This document shows positions 52,843 to 63,252 of a stretch of 64,000 bases of DNA, piece by piece (position 1 is the stretch's first letter; every line of letters begins with the position of its first letter). Position numbers and translations under genes: made by a program. This DNA comes from Planctomycetes bacterium UBA1146 (lineage in GTDB: Bacteria; Planctomycetota; UBA8108; UBA1146). The stretch lies in NCBI GenBank assembly GCA_002311345.1, contig DCAA01000023.1, positions 67,415 to 131,414 on the forward strand, given 5' to 3'. The notes beneath the pieces were generated by a model. That model ran no database searches and had not been told where the DNA came from. It saw only the letters and a list, made by a program, of their open reading frames with translations.

Positions 52843-55197
52843 ATGAGATGGTTCGAATTCGCGGATGAAGAAGGGTCTCGCCATGAGATTCCCGAACAGG
52901 ACAAGTTCCTGATCGGGAGGGCTCATGGCTGTTCGCTCCGGATCGAGGAACCCGGTGTCTCGAGAAGGCACGCCTATGTCTGGGCGCGCGCAGGATCTGA
53001 CTGGATCGAGGATCTCGGTTCGAGCAATGGAACCTGGTTGCTAGGAGATACAACTTCACCGAGAAGAATCGTCGACGAGACATCCCTCAAAAATGGGGAC
53101 CGCATCCGAATCGGATCGAGGGAACTGATTTATCGCAATGATTCTGACACGGAAGAGATCGGCAATGATCGCTGGCAGGATGCACGAATCGTCGGCTCGG
53201 GAGGCATGGGAGAAATTCTGCGAGCCTACGATACGGATCTTGGGTGTTTGGTCGCGGTCAAGAAGATCAAATCCAGCGATGAGGACCGAGCTGAGTTACT
53301 CCAAAGACTGCATCTGCGTGAAGCGTCCATTGGCAGGAGCATCGATCATCCGAATGTTGTGAGAGTGCTCGATGATGCGATGGTCGACGGTGCTCCAGTG
53401 CAGGTGTTGGAGTGGATTGGCGGAGGAGATCTTGCTGGTTCGATGCGAACTCTTGTGGGCGATCAGGACAGTTGTTTCGAGATTGTGCGGCAGGTGGCGC
53501 TTGGACTTGCGGCTGCACACGACAATGAGGTTGTCCATGCTGATCTGAAGCCGGGAAACATCCTTCGACTTGCCCAGCAACTGAAGTCGGATGAGGAACA
53601 TATCCTGTTGCGAGGAGAGGACGACATCGCGACCGATCCTGCGGCGGAACGTGAGGATCAAAACGCCTTCCTGAAACGTGCCGCCGATGCATTGAAGGAT
53701 CCACCATTCATCGCACGAAGCGGAGAACTGGCCTTGATCGAGGATGCTCTGGAAGGGCTGGAACGGTGCTGGATCCCGATCTTCGGCGAGAGGGGGGTGG
53801 GGCGTCATCGCCTCGCGCAGGAAGCGCGACGGTTGCTGGGAGACCGGGTCCTCGAGGGTAAGGAATTCGAAATCCCTTCCGCTGGCTTCGATGGAGTGTG
53901 GTTGACTCCGATGCCACAGGAGTGGCCCGAAGAGAGCAACTGGGTCGAGGCACGAACTATTGCCGCAGAGTCTGGGATGCTCAGAGAGATTCATCTTGGT
54001 GCGCTGCTTCCCGGTCCTGCCGGAAGACTGGTGGAACGTCTGCTGGAGGCACGAAGCGGTGAAGGTTCGCTCTTTCTCTCGCGGCTGGATCCGACTGAAG
54101 GAGCCGACGGCCATCCCGAGAGATTGCTACGCAGCATCGAGAAAAGCATCGAAAGATCGGCGTGGATATCTCAGGAGGGTGGAGCGTTTCTAAATCCTCT
54201 GCGCATGAAGGAGAGTGTGCGCGAAGAGATGCAACGACTCTCTTCGGCGCTGGATGCGACTTTTTCCGCTTCCAAGAAATTACTGGAACGCATCGCGCTT
54301 TTCGAAGGTGCGCTGACTGGTTCAGAGATTGCAAATCTACTCGATCATGATCGAGCCATTTTTCATTCCCTGGTAGAGGAGTCGATCGAGGTCGGGCTCA
54401 TGACCAGGAGTGCCGATGGGACACTGAAGATTGCTAGTGTTGCTTTGAGTGAGGCTCTCACGAGACGTGTCCCCCTCGGTGAGCGAGAGACTCTGATTCG
54501 CGCTGGTGCTGATTTGGTGGAATCGCAAAGCGCTGGTCAGCAGGAAGAGCCGGTTTCGATGTTTCAGCGCGGCAAGTTGCTCAGAGCAGCAGGGCGGTTC
54601 CAGGGAGCTCTGGAGTCCATCCTCCAGGCGGGCCTGATGGCACGATCGGTATATTCCAGAACCCTGTTCCTCGAGGCGCTAGATGAGGCCAGGGAGTTGA
54701 TCAGGGAAGCCGCAGCCGGGGGAGAACGTCGAGCGATTGATGCTGCCCTCAGGAGTGTTCTCGGTGGAGAACCAAAGGGTCTGGTCGCCATCGAGAGACT
54801 CAGGAAACTACCCATCGATGTCAGGGTCAAGATCGCTGATTTCGGGATTGCTCGCCGATCTGGTGAACAGATCGACCGCGATGGTATTGCCTGGGGAACT
54901 CCGCGATATATGTCCCCTGAGCAGGCACGCAGGGAAAGCCTGACGCCAGCCAGTGATATCTTCTCTCTTGGACTGCTGGCGAGCGAGTTAGTCGGGGGAG
55001 TTCATCCGCTCGGAAATTCACGCGGGATAGATGCGATCCGAAAACTGGCGAAGGGTGAGTTCGAGTTAGGTAAGTCCAACACAACACCGGCCCCCTGGCG
55101 GCAGTTGATCTCGCGAATGCTCGATCTCGAACCATCCCAGCGGCCGAGCGCAAAAGAAATTGCCCGGGAGATCTCCGCCATCCAGGTCCTTCTCTAG
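52843..55197 (+). CDS. FHA Ser/Thr kinase split by a large ATPase-like insertion
   Basis: 784 residues from ATG 52843. FHA domain at about 1-98 (FLIGRAHGC, SRRHAYV, LGSSNGTWL). The kinase N-lobe follows: Gly loop VGSGGMGE (117-124), VAVKK with Lys140, Glu160 and the catalytic loop HADLKPGN at 232-239 (HRD Arg replaced by Ala). DFG does not come until 666-668 (VKIADFGIA), followed by GTPRYMSPEQ (685-694) and the rest of the C-lobe. The gap of about 427 residues is 13-20 in normal kinases. The insert starts with RSGELALIEDAL and a degenerate P-loop (FGERGVGRHR, 314-323) and continues with helical repeats, like the ATPase/TPR part of PknK-type regulators. One uninterrupted frame. Activity is uncertain. 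Confidence 0.85.
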   Translation: MRWFEFADEEGSRHEIPEQDKFLIGRAHGCSLRIEEPGVSRRHAYVWARAGSDWIEDLGSSNGTWLLGDTTSPRRIVDETSLKNGDRIRIGSRELIYRNDSDTEEIGNDRWQDARIVGSGGMGEILRAYDTDLGCLVAVKKIKSSDEDRAELLQRLHLREASIGRSIDHPNVVRVLDDAMVDGAPVQVLEWIGGGDLAGSMRTLVGDQDSCFEIVRQVALGLAAAHDNEVVHADLKPGNILRLAQQLKSDEEHILLRGEDDIATDPAAEREDQNAFLKRAADALKDPPFIARSGELALIEDALEGLERCWIPIFGERGVGRHRLAQEARRLLGDRVLEGKEFEIPSAGFDGVWLTPMPQEWPEESNWVEARTIAAESGMLREIHLGALLPGPAGRLVERLLEARSGEGSLFLSRLDPTEGADGHPERLLRSIEKSIERSAWISQEGGAFLNPLRMKESVREEMQRLSSALDATFSASKKLLERIALFEGALTGSEIANLLDHDRAIFHSLVEESIEVGLMTRSADGTLKIASVALSEALTRRVPLGERETLIRAGADLVESQSAGQQEEPVSMFQRGKLLRAAGRFQGALESILQAGLMARSVYSRTLFLEALDEARELIREAAAGGERRAIDAALRSVLGGEPKGLVAIERLRKLPIDVRVKIADFGIARRSGEQIDRDGIAWGTPRYMSPEQARRESLTPASDIFSLGLLASELVGGVHPLGNSRGIDAIRKLAKGEFELGKSNTTPAPWRQLISRMLDLEPSQRPSAKEIAREISAIQVLL

Positions 55198-55244
55198 GGG
55201 GATTCCAACTTCTCGATGGTGTAGACTGGTCTCGTCGGAAGGAA

Positions 55245-56564
55245 GTGTTCCCTTTGTGCCCTCTTGCTTCATGGCATGACCCCAGAGCGTGCCATGTATT
55301 TGTCCTGGCGCTGCTCATATTTATGACCCTGAACGGAGTCTGTTCCGCACAGGATCCTGTGCGTCCCGATGCCGTGGTTCTGGAACAAGTCCACTTCCTG
55401 CTGTTTGGACGTGAGCGACAGGAGATAGGGGAGGTGCAACTCCTCGAGGAACAGTATCGGATTCAACTGTTCGATGTAGGAATCTCCACCTACTACACCG
55501 TTGCCATCGCCAGAGACGATCTACTCTCGATCACTTCGATCTCAGCGGAACGTACCGTTCAAGTTTTGAAGGAGCGAGCCAGGCTCATCGCCGCCCGAGC
55601 AGTGTTGAGGGAGCAGCGGCGCAAAGAGCGGCGTGACAGGGCTGTCGCCGTGGGATCGAATGATGCTCGCAGTCGTCGTGGAGAAGGTCTGGACGTCCCC
55701 TCCGGGTCCAGCACTCCCTCCTCGTCTTCTCGGGTTCTTGCTCCGCTCAACCAGCCATTCTCTACCAGTAGTTCGCTGGAGGAGGGGATGGGTCTGCTCC
55801 AGCGATTACATCAGGTTTGCGAGGAACTTGTGCTCAGATCTGCGGATCTGTTGCAAGTCGGTCTTGAATGCAAGGAGTCGCTGCGTTCGTGGAGATCTGC
55901 AAGCGATGGAAATAGTCGTCTTTTCTTGAATCTGAGAGAGGAGAGTTTCTCCCTGGTCGAGCAGACCGAATCGATTTCCGATCGAATTCGAGCCCGCATG
56001 AAAGAGATCGATTGGACGGTTACCCAGATCAAGGATAAAGAACTGCGACCCCGTGATCTCCCTGAACTCGCCGATAGAATTCGACGGCGTGTCTTGCAGT
56101 GCGAGAAGAAGGTCGATTCCCTGGATGTATTACTCTCCGCCTGTAGGGATGGGCTGAAAGTTCTGGGAGATCCGATCGTGAAAACTACTGAACCGGAAGG
56201 TCAACAGGCTGTGACGGTAGTTCGTGGAGCCGTGACGAGGGAACCTTCAAGGCCTGCACCCAGTTCGGCCAGACCCGAAACGCAAGTGTTCGGGAGTGAG
56301 CGAAACCCAGATCGATTATCCAATGAGGCAGTGGCATCGAAGAGAGAGACTCTTGCCACCACAAATAATGTCCTGCGAGTTTCCGAGGAGACCAGTACTG
56401 CCGGAGAACTCGACTCCGATGCGTCCTCGGAGTCAGAAGAGGTAGAGCAACCAGAATCTGCTTCTGGCTCGATGCCCGGCGGCTTCTCCACCTTGCTGAT
56501 CGGTGGATTGCTTGGAGCGCTGCTGGTGTTGGTTCTGACGAAGGTTGTCAGGAGCCTACTCTAG
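55245..56564 (+). CDS. hypothetical exported protein with coiled coil and C-terminal membrane anchor
   Basis: 439 residues from GTG 55245 after GGAAGGAA; a TTG at 55254 is equally possible. An N-terminal signal-like segment (VFVLALLIFMTLNGVCSA) leads to a small domain (VHFLLFGRERQEIGEVQLLEE), then a basic coiled-coil stretch (residues 105-135). Ser-rich linkers and another helical region follow. A Ser/Glu-rich segment ends in a C-terminal membrane helix (STLLIGGLLGALLVLVL). No family recognised. It follows the split kinase by 47 bases and may be its partner or target. Confidence 0.72.
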   Translation: MFPLCPLASWHDPRACHVFVLALLIFMTLNGVCSAQDPVRPDAVVLEQVHFLLFGRERQEIGEVQLLEEQYRIQLFDVGISTYYTVAIARDDLLSITSISAERTVQVLKERARLIAARAVLREQRRKERRDRAVAVGSNDARSRRGEGLDVPSGSSTPSSSSRVLAPLNQPFSTSSSLEEGMGLLQRLHQVCEELVLRSADLLQVGLECKESLRSWRSASDGNSRLFLNLREESFSLVEQTESISDRIRARMKEIDWTVTQIKDKELRPRDLPELADRIRRRVLQCEKKVDSLDVLLSACRDGLKVLGDPIVKTTEPEGQQAVTVVRGAVTREPSRPAPSSARPETQVFGSERNPDRLSNEAVASKRETLATTNNVLRVSEETSTAGELDSDASSESEEVEQPESASGSMPGGFSTLLIGGLLGALLVLVLTKVVRSLL

Positions 56565-59500
56565 CTAGGGGCATATCCCCGTCTGAGCGCAATCCAGCGA
56601 GTCGTCGGTCGGGTCCACTCCACACTCAGGACCGCTCGGAGCTGGAGGAGGCGGGGATCCCGGGATGAAGAGGCTCGACAGCAGATAAACTGCATCGGCC
56701 ACGTTCACGCCGCTATCGTCATTGCAGTCAGCCGCATCGAAGCAGGCGATCGGATCCGATCCAGGAACGAACAGGCTGGCGAGCAGGAACACCGCATCCG
56801 CCACGTTTCGTCCCCCATCGAGGTTGATATCGCCACGCAGGAACTCAGTGTCAGTAGGTCCACCACCGCCCTCGAGGGCCTCGAGATAGGTCGGCAGCAG
56901 CAGGAACAGGTCGCCTGCGTAACCACCGATCTCCCACGACTGGCAGATCACCGGTGCAAAATCACTGTCGTAATAGACTCCCACTCCATAACTGCCGAAC
57001 GCATCCGATCCCTGCCAGATCATCCCCGCGCGGTTTCCGCCAAGGTCTGGATTCTGGTCACTGGGGACGAGGCGATCGGTGTAGTCGTTGCCGCCTGAGT
57101 CCTGGATGTAGGGTGCATCGAAACCGGTGAGGTCGAGACCGAAGTTCGAATCGAGTCCAACCAGTTCAACGAGGGAGTCATCACCGTTGTCGACGTTTCC
57201 GAAGATTTGATCCTCGACACCATCGTACAACGCGAAAGTGGTTGGATCATCGTATGCCCAGACATCATTACTCTCCATGAACAGGGCAACAGCGGGGCGC
57301 TCCTGGGATCCATCGAGTCCGCTGTCTCCGGTATGGATTTCGGAGAGAACGATTCCATCTTCCGGGGTGAGTTCATATCTCTCAGGGTAGGTTCCCAGGC
57401 AACACCAGAGAATCTCAGGGATCCCGGTCTGGTCGAGAAGGTTTGCCGTGAGGGTGTCCACCGTCATGACGCTGCGGCCGAGTTGGGTCAGAATATCTGC
57501 CAGGGTCAATCCACTGAGGATCTCTCCTCCCGTCTCGCCAATCCACACCACGTCGGTGATGGAAACGCCCGCTGTGGCAGGCAAACTGGTATTACTGCAG
57601 CCTTGTGCGAAGTCGAAGCCGACGATCTCGTAGGTATGAGCTCCAGCGGTAGGGGTATCGATGAACGAAGCGGTGGTGCCGGGAATCCCGGTCGCCACGA
57701 TGATTGAATCCCTGACGATCTGAATCTCGTCATAGTCGATCGGGTTGATCCACTCGAGAGTGATATCGGTGCCATCCGTGGTGGCCGTAACACCTTGTGG
57801 TGGCAGGGTCTGACAACCGGCATCAATCATCAGACACCAGCGATCAAAGGTGGCGACATTTCCGGGGAACACGTCTTCGATCGTCATCAACCAGGGCCCC
57901 TGGGTACCCGTATTGACGAAATCCTGCATCGCACCGGGGCCGCTCGCTTCCATCGGACACCCACAGTTGTAGGGCGGCGCGTTGGCAATGGCTCCATTGC
58001 TGTAGACCACATTGATATCCGGTTCGGCACCTCCGAGGAGATCATGAAGTCGAACACCAATTCCGGTCGGAGAACTCAAATCGATGGTGAGGTCTCCGAT
58101 AAATGGGTGACGCAGATCGACCAGCACATCGATGTCTCCGATGAGCACGTTGTTGGTGATCAAGATGAAGTCCGACACCGGGCTGACCGCCTGATTGATG
58201 GGTGTGCCTGGCTCACGGCACACCTCGATATCCGTCGATTCCAGCAATGCCACGTTCTTGCAAACCAGTTGGGAAACATTGCCGTTCTGGAAACTTTCGA
58301 TGCAGATCACCGCGGTGCCGGGAACCGGTCGGGGCCCTCCGTTCCAGGTGGTACTGGTACCGGCCAGGGTTGCTTCCAGGGCGCCGTCGACGTAGACCCG
58401 CATTTCGTCGAAAACAGCCGGGCTGGTCCAGGATGCTTCCAGTTCTCCGGTACCCGGGGTGGAACTGGCCAGTAGGTCCAGAACCGGATCGACTCGAAAA
58501 TCGGTGGTACAGCAGTTGGGTGGCAAAACTTCCCCCGTCACCAACGGCACCACGCAGTAAAGGACCGATGAGGGGACTGTCTGTGGCAGGGTTGTGTAAC
58601 TGGTGGCGTTGCCATTATTGAGCGTCGTTTCCAGAATCCCATCAGCGTAGATCTCGAATCCCTCGTAGGTTTGTGGATTCGTCCAACTCAGATTCGCGAA
58701 AAACGACCCCGATGGTGCTTCGCAGAGGAAGTTGGTCACACTCCCCTGTTCGAAGGCACGCACACACCAGGAGTCGAGGGATCCGATTCGCGGCCCTCCT
58801 CCGGTGAAAACATCATCGATGATGAGGGTCCAGTCACCGACGGTGGAAATCCCCTGGTAGTCGGTCAGAACACCAGGTCCAGTTGGCTGGATCAGGCAGC
58901 CACAGGTCAGGGGCAAGGTGCCCTGGGCTGCACCCAGATCCCAGAAAATTGCCTCGATGGTGGTGGCGGCACCGCCATTCTCGTCATGGAGCCTGACCGT
59001 GGTCCCCGCATGGAGGAGGTCGATGACGAGGTCTCCGATGAAGGGATGGTTGACATCGATCTGTACCTGGAGATCTGCGATCTCGATGTCGTCGGTGATG
59101 GTGATCACGTCAACGGTCTGGGGAACGGTATTGCCGACAACCGAGCCGGGTGTTCGACACGATTCCACCGTTGGTGCCACCGATTGGGTGAGCAGGGTGC
59201 AACAGTCGGGGGAACAGGGGACCTCGCCGAATATTGTCGGCAGCAGACACACCTCGAGGGTAATTCCGATGCCGGGTCCGATGGCGGTGTAAGCGGTTGC
59301 ATCTCCGGGCAACGTATCAACGAGGACTCCACCGACCAGCACCTGAACTTCGTCGTAGGTCATCGGATTGGACCAGGTGACCTCAACATTTCCAGTTCCT
59401 CCCAGATCTCTACAGAGCAGATTGTCGACGCCAAGAACCGTGGTCGAGACCGCCTGATCGAAAGTGTTCAGACACCAACCATTGAGAGATCCTGTGGCTC

Positions 59501-59966
59501 CTCCGGAGTATGTGTCGAGGCAGCGGAGAGTCCAGTCACCGATGGAACTGGTGCTGACCAGGTCAGCGAGAGTTCCCGGTCCGGAAGGTTGCATCCGACA
59601 CCCGGAGTCAAAGGGAATCGAACCGTTGGCTGGACCCTGATCATCGAAGATCACATTGATGAAGTCGTTGGTACCGCCCCCCTGGTCGTGAATTCGCACC
59701 GATGTTCCATTGGGGGAGATGATCTCGACCTGTACGTCGTCGATGTAATCGTGGGCAATATCGACGAATACATCGACATCGACCACCGCCTCGTCGGTCG
59801 TGACGTTGATGACCTCTTCGGTTGGATTCGCTGTGTCCTCGGAGATGGGTACAGGAGATGGGAGTGTTGTACACAGAGTGATATCTGCGAGACAAATTTC
59901 AGTTCCGGTAAGGATCAGGCAGATCCACAGGATGCCGCATATGACCGAACGCAGACTGGGGAACAC
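56565..59966 (-). CDS. giant secreted protein with three P-domains, FN3-like modules and dockerin-like tail
   Basis: 1133 residues from GTG 59966, with AAGG seven bases upstream; 66 codons of upstream open frame are not signal-like. Signal peptide VICGILWICLILTGTEICLA. Three copies of the proprotein-convertase P-domain follow, each with a (D/N)HPFIGDL- or HDYIDDV-type strand, a VR(I/L)HD strand, S/TGPG and (G/Q)DWTL or GPWLM near the end. They alternate with FN3-like modules (SWTNPQTYEGFEIYADG; EASWTSPAVFDEMRVY). An unassigned domain of about 230 residues comes next, then the dockerin-like pair (RGDINLDGGRNVADAV…CNDDSGVNVADAV…). No protease domain is present, so the P-domains are not accessory to a subtilase here. 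Probably a surface binding protein. Confidence 0.85.
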   Translation of the reverse strand: MFPSLRSVICGILWICLILTGTEICLADITLCTTLPSPVPISEDTANPTEEVINVTTDEAVVDVDVFVDIAHDYIDDVQVEIISPNGTSVRIHDQGGGTNDFINVIFDDQGPANGSIPFDSGCRMQPSGPGTLADLVSTSSIGDWTLRCLDTYSGGATGSLNGWCLNTFDQAVSTTVLGVDNLLCRDLGGTGNVEVTWSNPMTYDEVQVLVGGVLVDTLPGDATAYTAIGPGIGITLEVCLLPTIFGEVPCSPDCCTLLTQSVAPTVESCRTPGSVVGNTVPQTVDVITITDDIEIADLQVQIDVNHPFIGDLVIDLLHAGTTVRLHDENGGAATTIEAIFWDLGAAQGTLPLTCGCLIQPTGPGVLTDYQGISTVGDWTLIIDDVFTGGGPRIGSLDSWCVRAFEQGSVTNFLCEAPSGSFFANLSWTNPQTYEGFEIYADGILETTLNNGNATSYTTLPQTVPSSVLYCVVPLVTGEVLPPNCCTTDFRVDPVLDLLASSTPGTGELEASWTSPAVFDEMRVYVDGALEATLAGTSTTWNGGPRPVPGTAVICIESFQNGNVSQLVCKNVALLESTDIEVCREPGTPINQAVSPVSDFILITNNVLIGDIDVLVDLRHPFIGDLTIDLSSPTGIGVRLHDLLGGAEPDINVVYSNGAIANAPPYNCGCPMEASGPGAMQDFVNTGTQGPWLMTIEDVFPGNVATFDRWCLMIDAGCQTLPPQGVTATTDGTDITLEWINPIDYDEIQIVRDSIIVATGIPGTTASFIDTPTAGAHTYEIVGFDFAQGCSNTSLPATAGVSITDVVWIGETGGEILSGLTLADILTQLGRSVMTVDTLTANLLDQTGIPEILWCCLGTYPERYELTPEDGIVLSEIHTGDSGLDGSQERPAVALFMESNDVWAYDDPTTFALYDGVEDQIFGNVDNGDDSLVELVGLDSNFGLDLTGFDAPYIQDSGGNDYTDRLVPSDQNPDLGGNRAGMIWQGSDAFGSYGVGVYYDSDFAPVICQSWEIGGYAGDLFLLLPTYLEALEGGGGPTDTEFLRGDINLDGGRNVADAVFLLASLFVPGSDPIACFDAADCNDDSGVNVADAVYLLSSLFIPGSPPPPAPSGPECGVDPTDDSLDCAQTGICP

Positions 59967-60146
59967 GGTGCCACCTTCCACCTTCCGGGGAGAACCATGT
60001 TGACCCAGAAATCGGGTCCCAGGCAGGTTCTCACCCTCCTCTATTCTTATGATACCGCCCGAAAAGTACTGGTGGGAACGGATACAGACCGAATTGACCA
60101 GTTTTGCCCGACGTGGGAGTCGGCTCGCAGTACGCCCTGTATTGGC

Positions 60147-60152
60147 TAGAAT
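60147..60152 (+). promoter_or_regulatory. possible mutS -10 element
   Basis: TAGAAT at 60147-60152 would place the transcript start near 60159, 35 bases before the mutS GTG. The -35 position (CTCGCA) matches poorly, so this is a weak call. Confidence 0.25.
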
Positions 60153-60193
60153 GCCGGATCGCACCGATCTGAACGGGGAGGGGAGGGGTTACG

Positions 60194-62911
60194 GTGGCTC
60201 GCGGAGAGACAAACACTCCTGAAAAACTCGGCGCTGCTAAAAACGTGGCTCCAGCATCTGGAGCGGCAAGTGAGACTCCGATGATGCGTCAGTATCATGC
60301 CGCCAAGTTGGAGCATCCCGATGAGATCCTGTTCTTCCGTATGGGCGATTTCTACGAGATGTTTTTTGGAGATGCTCGTCTCGCTTCCGAGTTGCTCGGG
60401 ATTACCCTCACTTCGCGATCAAAAGATCGTGGGGGAGAGAAGATCCCGATGGCCGGTGTTCCCGTAAAGAGTGCCGAAACTTACATTCAACGTCTGGTCG
60501 AGGCAGGACATCGCGTGGCGATTTGTGATCAGATCGAGGATCCCCGATTGGCCAAGGGAATCGTCGACCGCGCAGTCGTTCGGGTTGTGACGCCCGGTAC
60601 TTTCATCGCAGAGAACGGCCTCGATGAGCATATTCCGATGCATCTAGCCGCTCTGCGTCCCACGAATCAGGGGCCGGTTGGGATTGCCTGGGTCGATCTC
60701 TCGACTGGACGCTTTCACTGTGATGAACTGAAGCCGGGTGAGGGGATGGAGACTCTGCTTGCGGTGGCTCCGCGAGAACTTCTGCTGCCGGAAGGGTACC
60801 CGGTACAAGGGGATCATCACATCGAGTGGCTACAGGCGCACTTCCCCTCCTGTGTCATAACGAGGTGGCCAGAATGGCACTTCGAGCCGGAGCCAGCCCG
60901 CGAGAAGTTGCTGGCGCATTTCTCGACCAGCACCCTCGATGGTTTCGGTATCGAGCATCTTCGCTGTGGCTTGGCGGCCTCGGGAGCGCTACTGGAGTAT
61001 CTGCGCCAGACTCAGCGACAGGCGCTTCCACACATCACTGCTTTACGAGCCGGGAGTTCTGGTCGACGTCTGATGCTCGATGTCACCAGTCACCGCGCCC
61101 TCGACCTGCTCGAGGTCGCTCGAACCGGAGAACGGCGCGGATCACTGCTCGACTTGCTCGATTGCACTCGAACTGCCATGGGCGCGAGATTGCTCCGTGA
61201 GTGGTTGCAAGCCCCCCTGATGGAAAAGGAACCGATACTGGCCCGGCAGGCCGCGGTCGCTGCCCTGGTTCGTGATGATCTTGTTCGCGACCGAATTTGT
61301 GACGGATTGCGCCAGGTCAGGGACATCGAGAGGCTCTCCTCCCGATTGCCACTGGGGCGGGTCCACGGCAGAGATCTGAGAGCCCTGTCGGTTTCCTTGC
61401 GCGCAGTGGAGATCCTCAAGGAAGTTCTTGCCGATGTCGAACCGCATCGCTTTGCGGAACTGGATCAGGATCTCGATGGAGATGGTTTGAGGGCAATCGC
61501 TGATCGCATCGAGGAGACGATCGTCGATGAACCTCCACTCTCCATCACAGAAGGTGGGATGATCCGAGACGGATACGATCCAACGCTCGATGAGTTGCGC
61601 GCCGTCTCCAGAGATGGTGTTTCGTGGATTGCCAGTTTCCAGGCGCAAGAACAGCAACGCACGGGGATCTCGACCCTCAAGGTCGGCTACAATCGTGTGT
61701 TCGGATACTACATCGAGGTCACCCATGCTCAGCGAGATCGAGTGCCCGAGGATTATTCCCGCAAGCAAACGCTGAAGAACGCCGAGCGATACATCACGCC
61801 CGCTCTCAAGGAGATGGAGCAGAAGGTACTCGGGTCTAGAGAGCGAGCGGATGCTCTCGAGGGTGAGATATTCCAGTCGCTCCGGGAGGAATTGACCGCA
61901 TCCATCTCGATGCTGCAGGTTGCCGCCGCGGCCATCGCTGAGGTCGATGTTCTCATTTCACTGGCGACGGTGGCACGCCAGGAGCAGTGGAGTGCTCCTG
62001 AACTGGTAGAGGAACCGATCCTGGAGGTAGAAGCCGGATTCCACCCGGTGGTCGGCGCTGGTAGTGCGAGAGCAGATTTCACTGCCAATGATCTCGAACT
62101 GGGCGGGGAGTCGGGAACCCTGGCGGTAATCACCGGTCCGAACATGGCGGGAAAGTCGACCTATATCCGCCAGGCGGCACTGATCTCGATCCTGGCGCAG
62201 ATGGGTTCCTTTGTCCCGGCAGTGAAGGCCCGATTGGGGATTGCTGATCGCATCTTCACGCGTGTAGGTGCTGCGGATGATCTGATACACGGCCAGTCTA
62301 CTTTCATGGTCGAGATGGTCGAGACCGCCAGGATCTTGCACAACGCTACCGAGCGGTCCTTGATCATCCTGGATGAAGTGGGTCGGGGTACCAGTACCCA
62401 TGATGGGATTTCCCTCGCCTGGGCGATTGCCGAGGATCTGGTTCATCGAGTGAAAGCTCGCACATTGTTTGCGACTCACTATCACGAACTGGTGGCTCTT
62501 GCCGAGGAGATGCCTGATCAGGTTCGCAATCTGAACGTCGAGGTGAAAGAGTGGCGTGACGAGATCGTGTTCCTTCACAGAATTGTTTCCGGAAGTGCAG
62601 ACAAGTCGTACGGAATTCATGTCGCGCGTCTCGCCGGAATTCCAGCAGCGGTGCTCGATCGCGCCAGAGGAATCCTGGCTGAGTTGGAGACCGGCAGCAC
62701 CGTGCTGAATCGTGCGGATCGAAGTATTGGCAGTGGCTCGGCCCACCATCCGTCGGATCCGATCCAGCCAGGTCTGTTCGATCAGCAGGAGAATCTATTG
62801 CGTGATCGTCTGAAACTGGTCGATCCGGACGATCTGACTCCTCGTATGGCCCAGGAGTTCCTATATCAACTGAGGACTCTGCTCGATGATGGCGAGAGGA
62901 CTCCACACTAG
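60194..62911 (+). CDS. mutS: DNA mismatch repair protein MutS
   Basis: 905 residues from GTG 60194 with GGAGGGG upstream. Recognises mismatches. FFRMGDFYEMF carries the Phe-x-Glu reading motif. Walker A is GPNMAGKST, followed by STFMVEM, LDEVGRGTSTHDG and FATHYHEL. The C-terminal QPGLFD motif, a beta-clamp-binding-like sequence, is present near residue 860. It is a MutS1-type protein and pairs functionally with MutL at 12244. The first 27 residues are a variable tail. Confidence 0.97.
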   Translation: MARGETNTPEKLGAAKNVAPASGAASETPMMRQYHAAKLEHPDEILFFRMGDFYEMFFGDARLASELLGITLTSRSKDRGGEKIPMAGVPVKSAETYIQRLVEAGHRVAICDQIEDPRLAKGIVDRAVVRVVTPGTFIAENGLDEHIPMHLAALRPTNQGPVGIAWVDLSTGRFHCDELKPGEGMETLLAVAPRELLLPEGYPVQGDHHIEWLQAHFPSCVITRWPEWHFEPEPAREKLLAHFSTSTLDGFGIEHLRCGLAASGALLEYLRQTQRQALPHITALRAGSSGRRLMLDVTSHRALDLLEVARTGERRGSLLDLLDCTRTAMGARLLREWLQAPLMEKEPILARQAAVAALVRDDLVRDRICDGLRQVRDIERLSSRLPLGRVHGRDLRALSVSLRAVEILKEVLADVEPHRFAELDQDLDGDGLRAIADRIEETIVDEPPLSITEGGMIRDGYDPTLDELRAVSRDGVSWIASFQAQEQQRTGISTLKVGYNRVFGYYIEVTHAQRDRVPEDYSRKQTLKNAERYITPALKEMEQKVLGSRERADALEGEIFQSLREELTASISMLQVAAAAIAEVDVLISLATVARQEQWSAPELVEEPILEVEAGFHPVVGAGSARADFTANDLELGGESGTLAVITGPNMAGKSTYIRQAALISILAQMGSFVPAVKARLGIADRIFTRVGAADDLIHGQSTFMVEMVETARILHNATERSLIILDEVGRGTSTHDGISLAWAIAEDLVHRVKARTLFATHYHELVALAEEMPDQVRNLNVEVKEWRDEIVFLHRIVSGSADKSYGIHVARLAGIPAAVLDRARGILAELETGSTVLNRADRSIGSGSAHHPSDPIQPGLFDQQENLLRDRLKLVDPDDLTPRMAQEFLYQLRTLLDDGERTPH

Positions 62912-63058
62912 CGTATTGCTCGTATCTGCTGCTCTATCGCTGTTCTTCACAATTCGCCGGGTCGATCGCCACGTCTCGTTCACGGTGGAAATGGACGACT
63001 CAACTCCCAAACTAGAAAGACTGGAGGCACCGTTCTTTAGGTGACGTTATCCAGCCCG

Positions 63059-63086
63059 TTGACTAAATACCATCCGGGCCGATAAT
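63059..63086 (+). promoter_or_regulatory. sigma-70-type promoter candidate for the terminal secreted gene
   Basis: TTGACT (63059-63064), 16-base spacer, GATAAT (63081-63086). It would give a leader of nearly 200 bases before ATG 63290. Confidence 0.5.
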
Positions 63087-63252
63087 CGAAGTGGGTTTAT
63101 GCCAGAGTAATTGTTCAGAAAGCCGTGTTGGTCTCAGTGATTCGACCGGATTTCGAGACCAGATCTGGCAGTTTTTATTTGTTAGTAACTCCGGAATTGT
63201 CATATCGCACGCCGTGTGGAGGCGATGAGGAAAAATTGATGCAATGCAAACT

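Noticed and set aside
58671..60149. 492-codon plus-strand open frame opposite the P-domain protein
   Set aside because: It is antisense to three conserved P-domain and FN3 segments, with no signal peptide or known motif.
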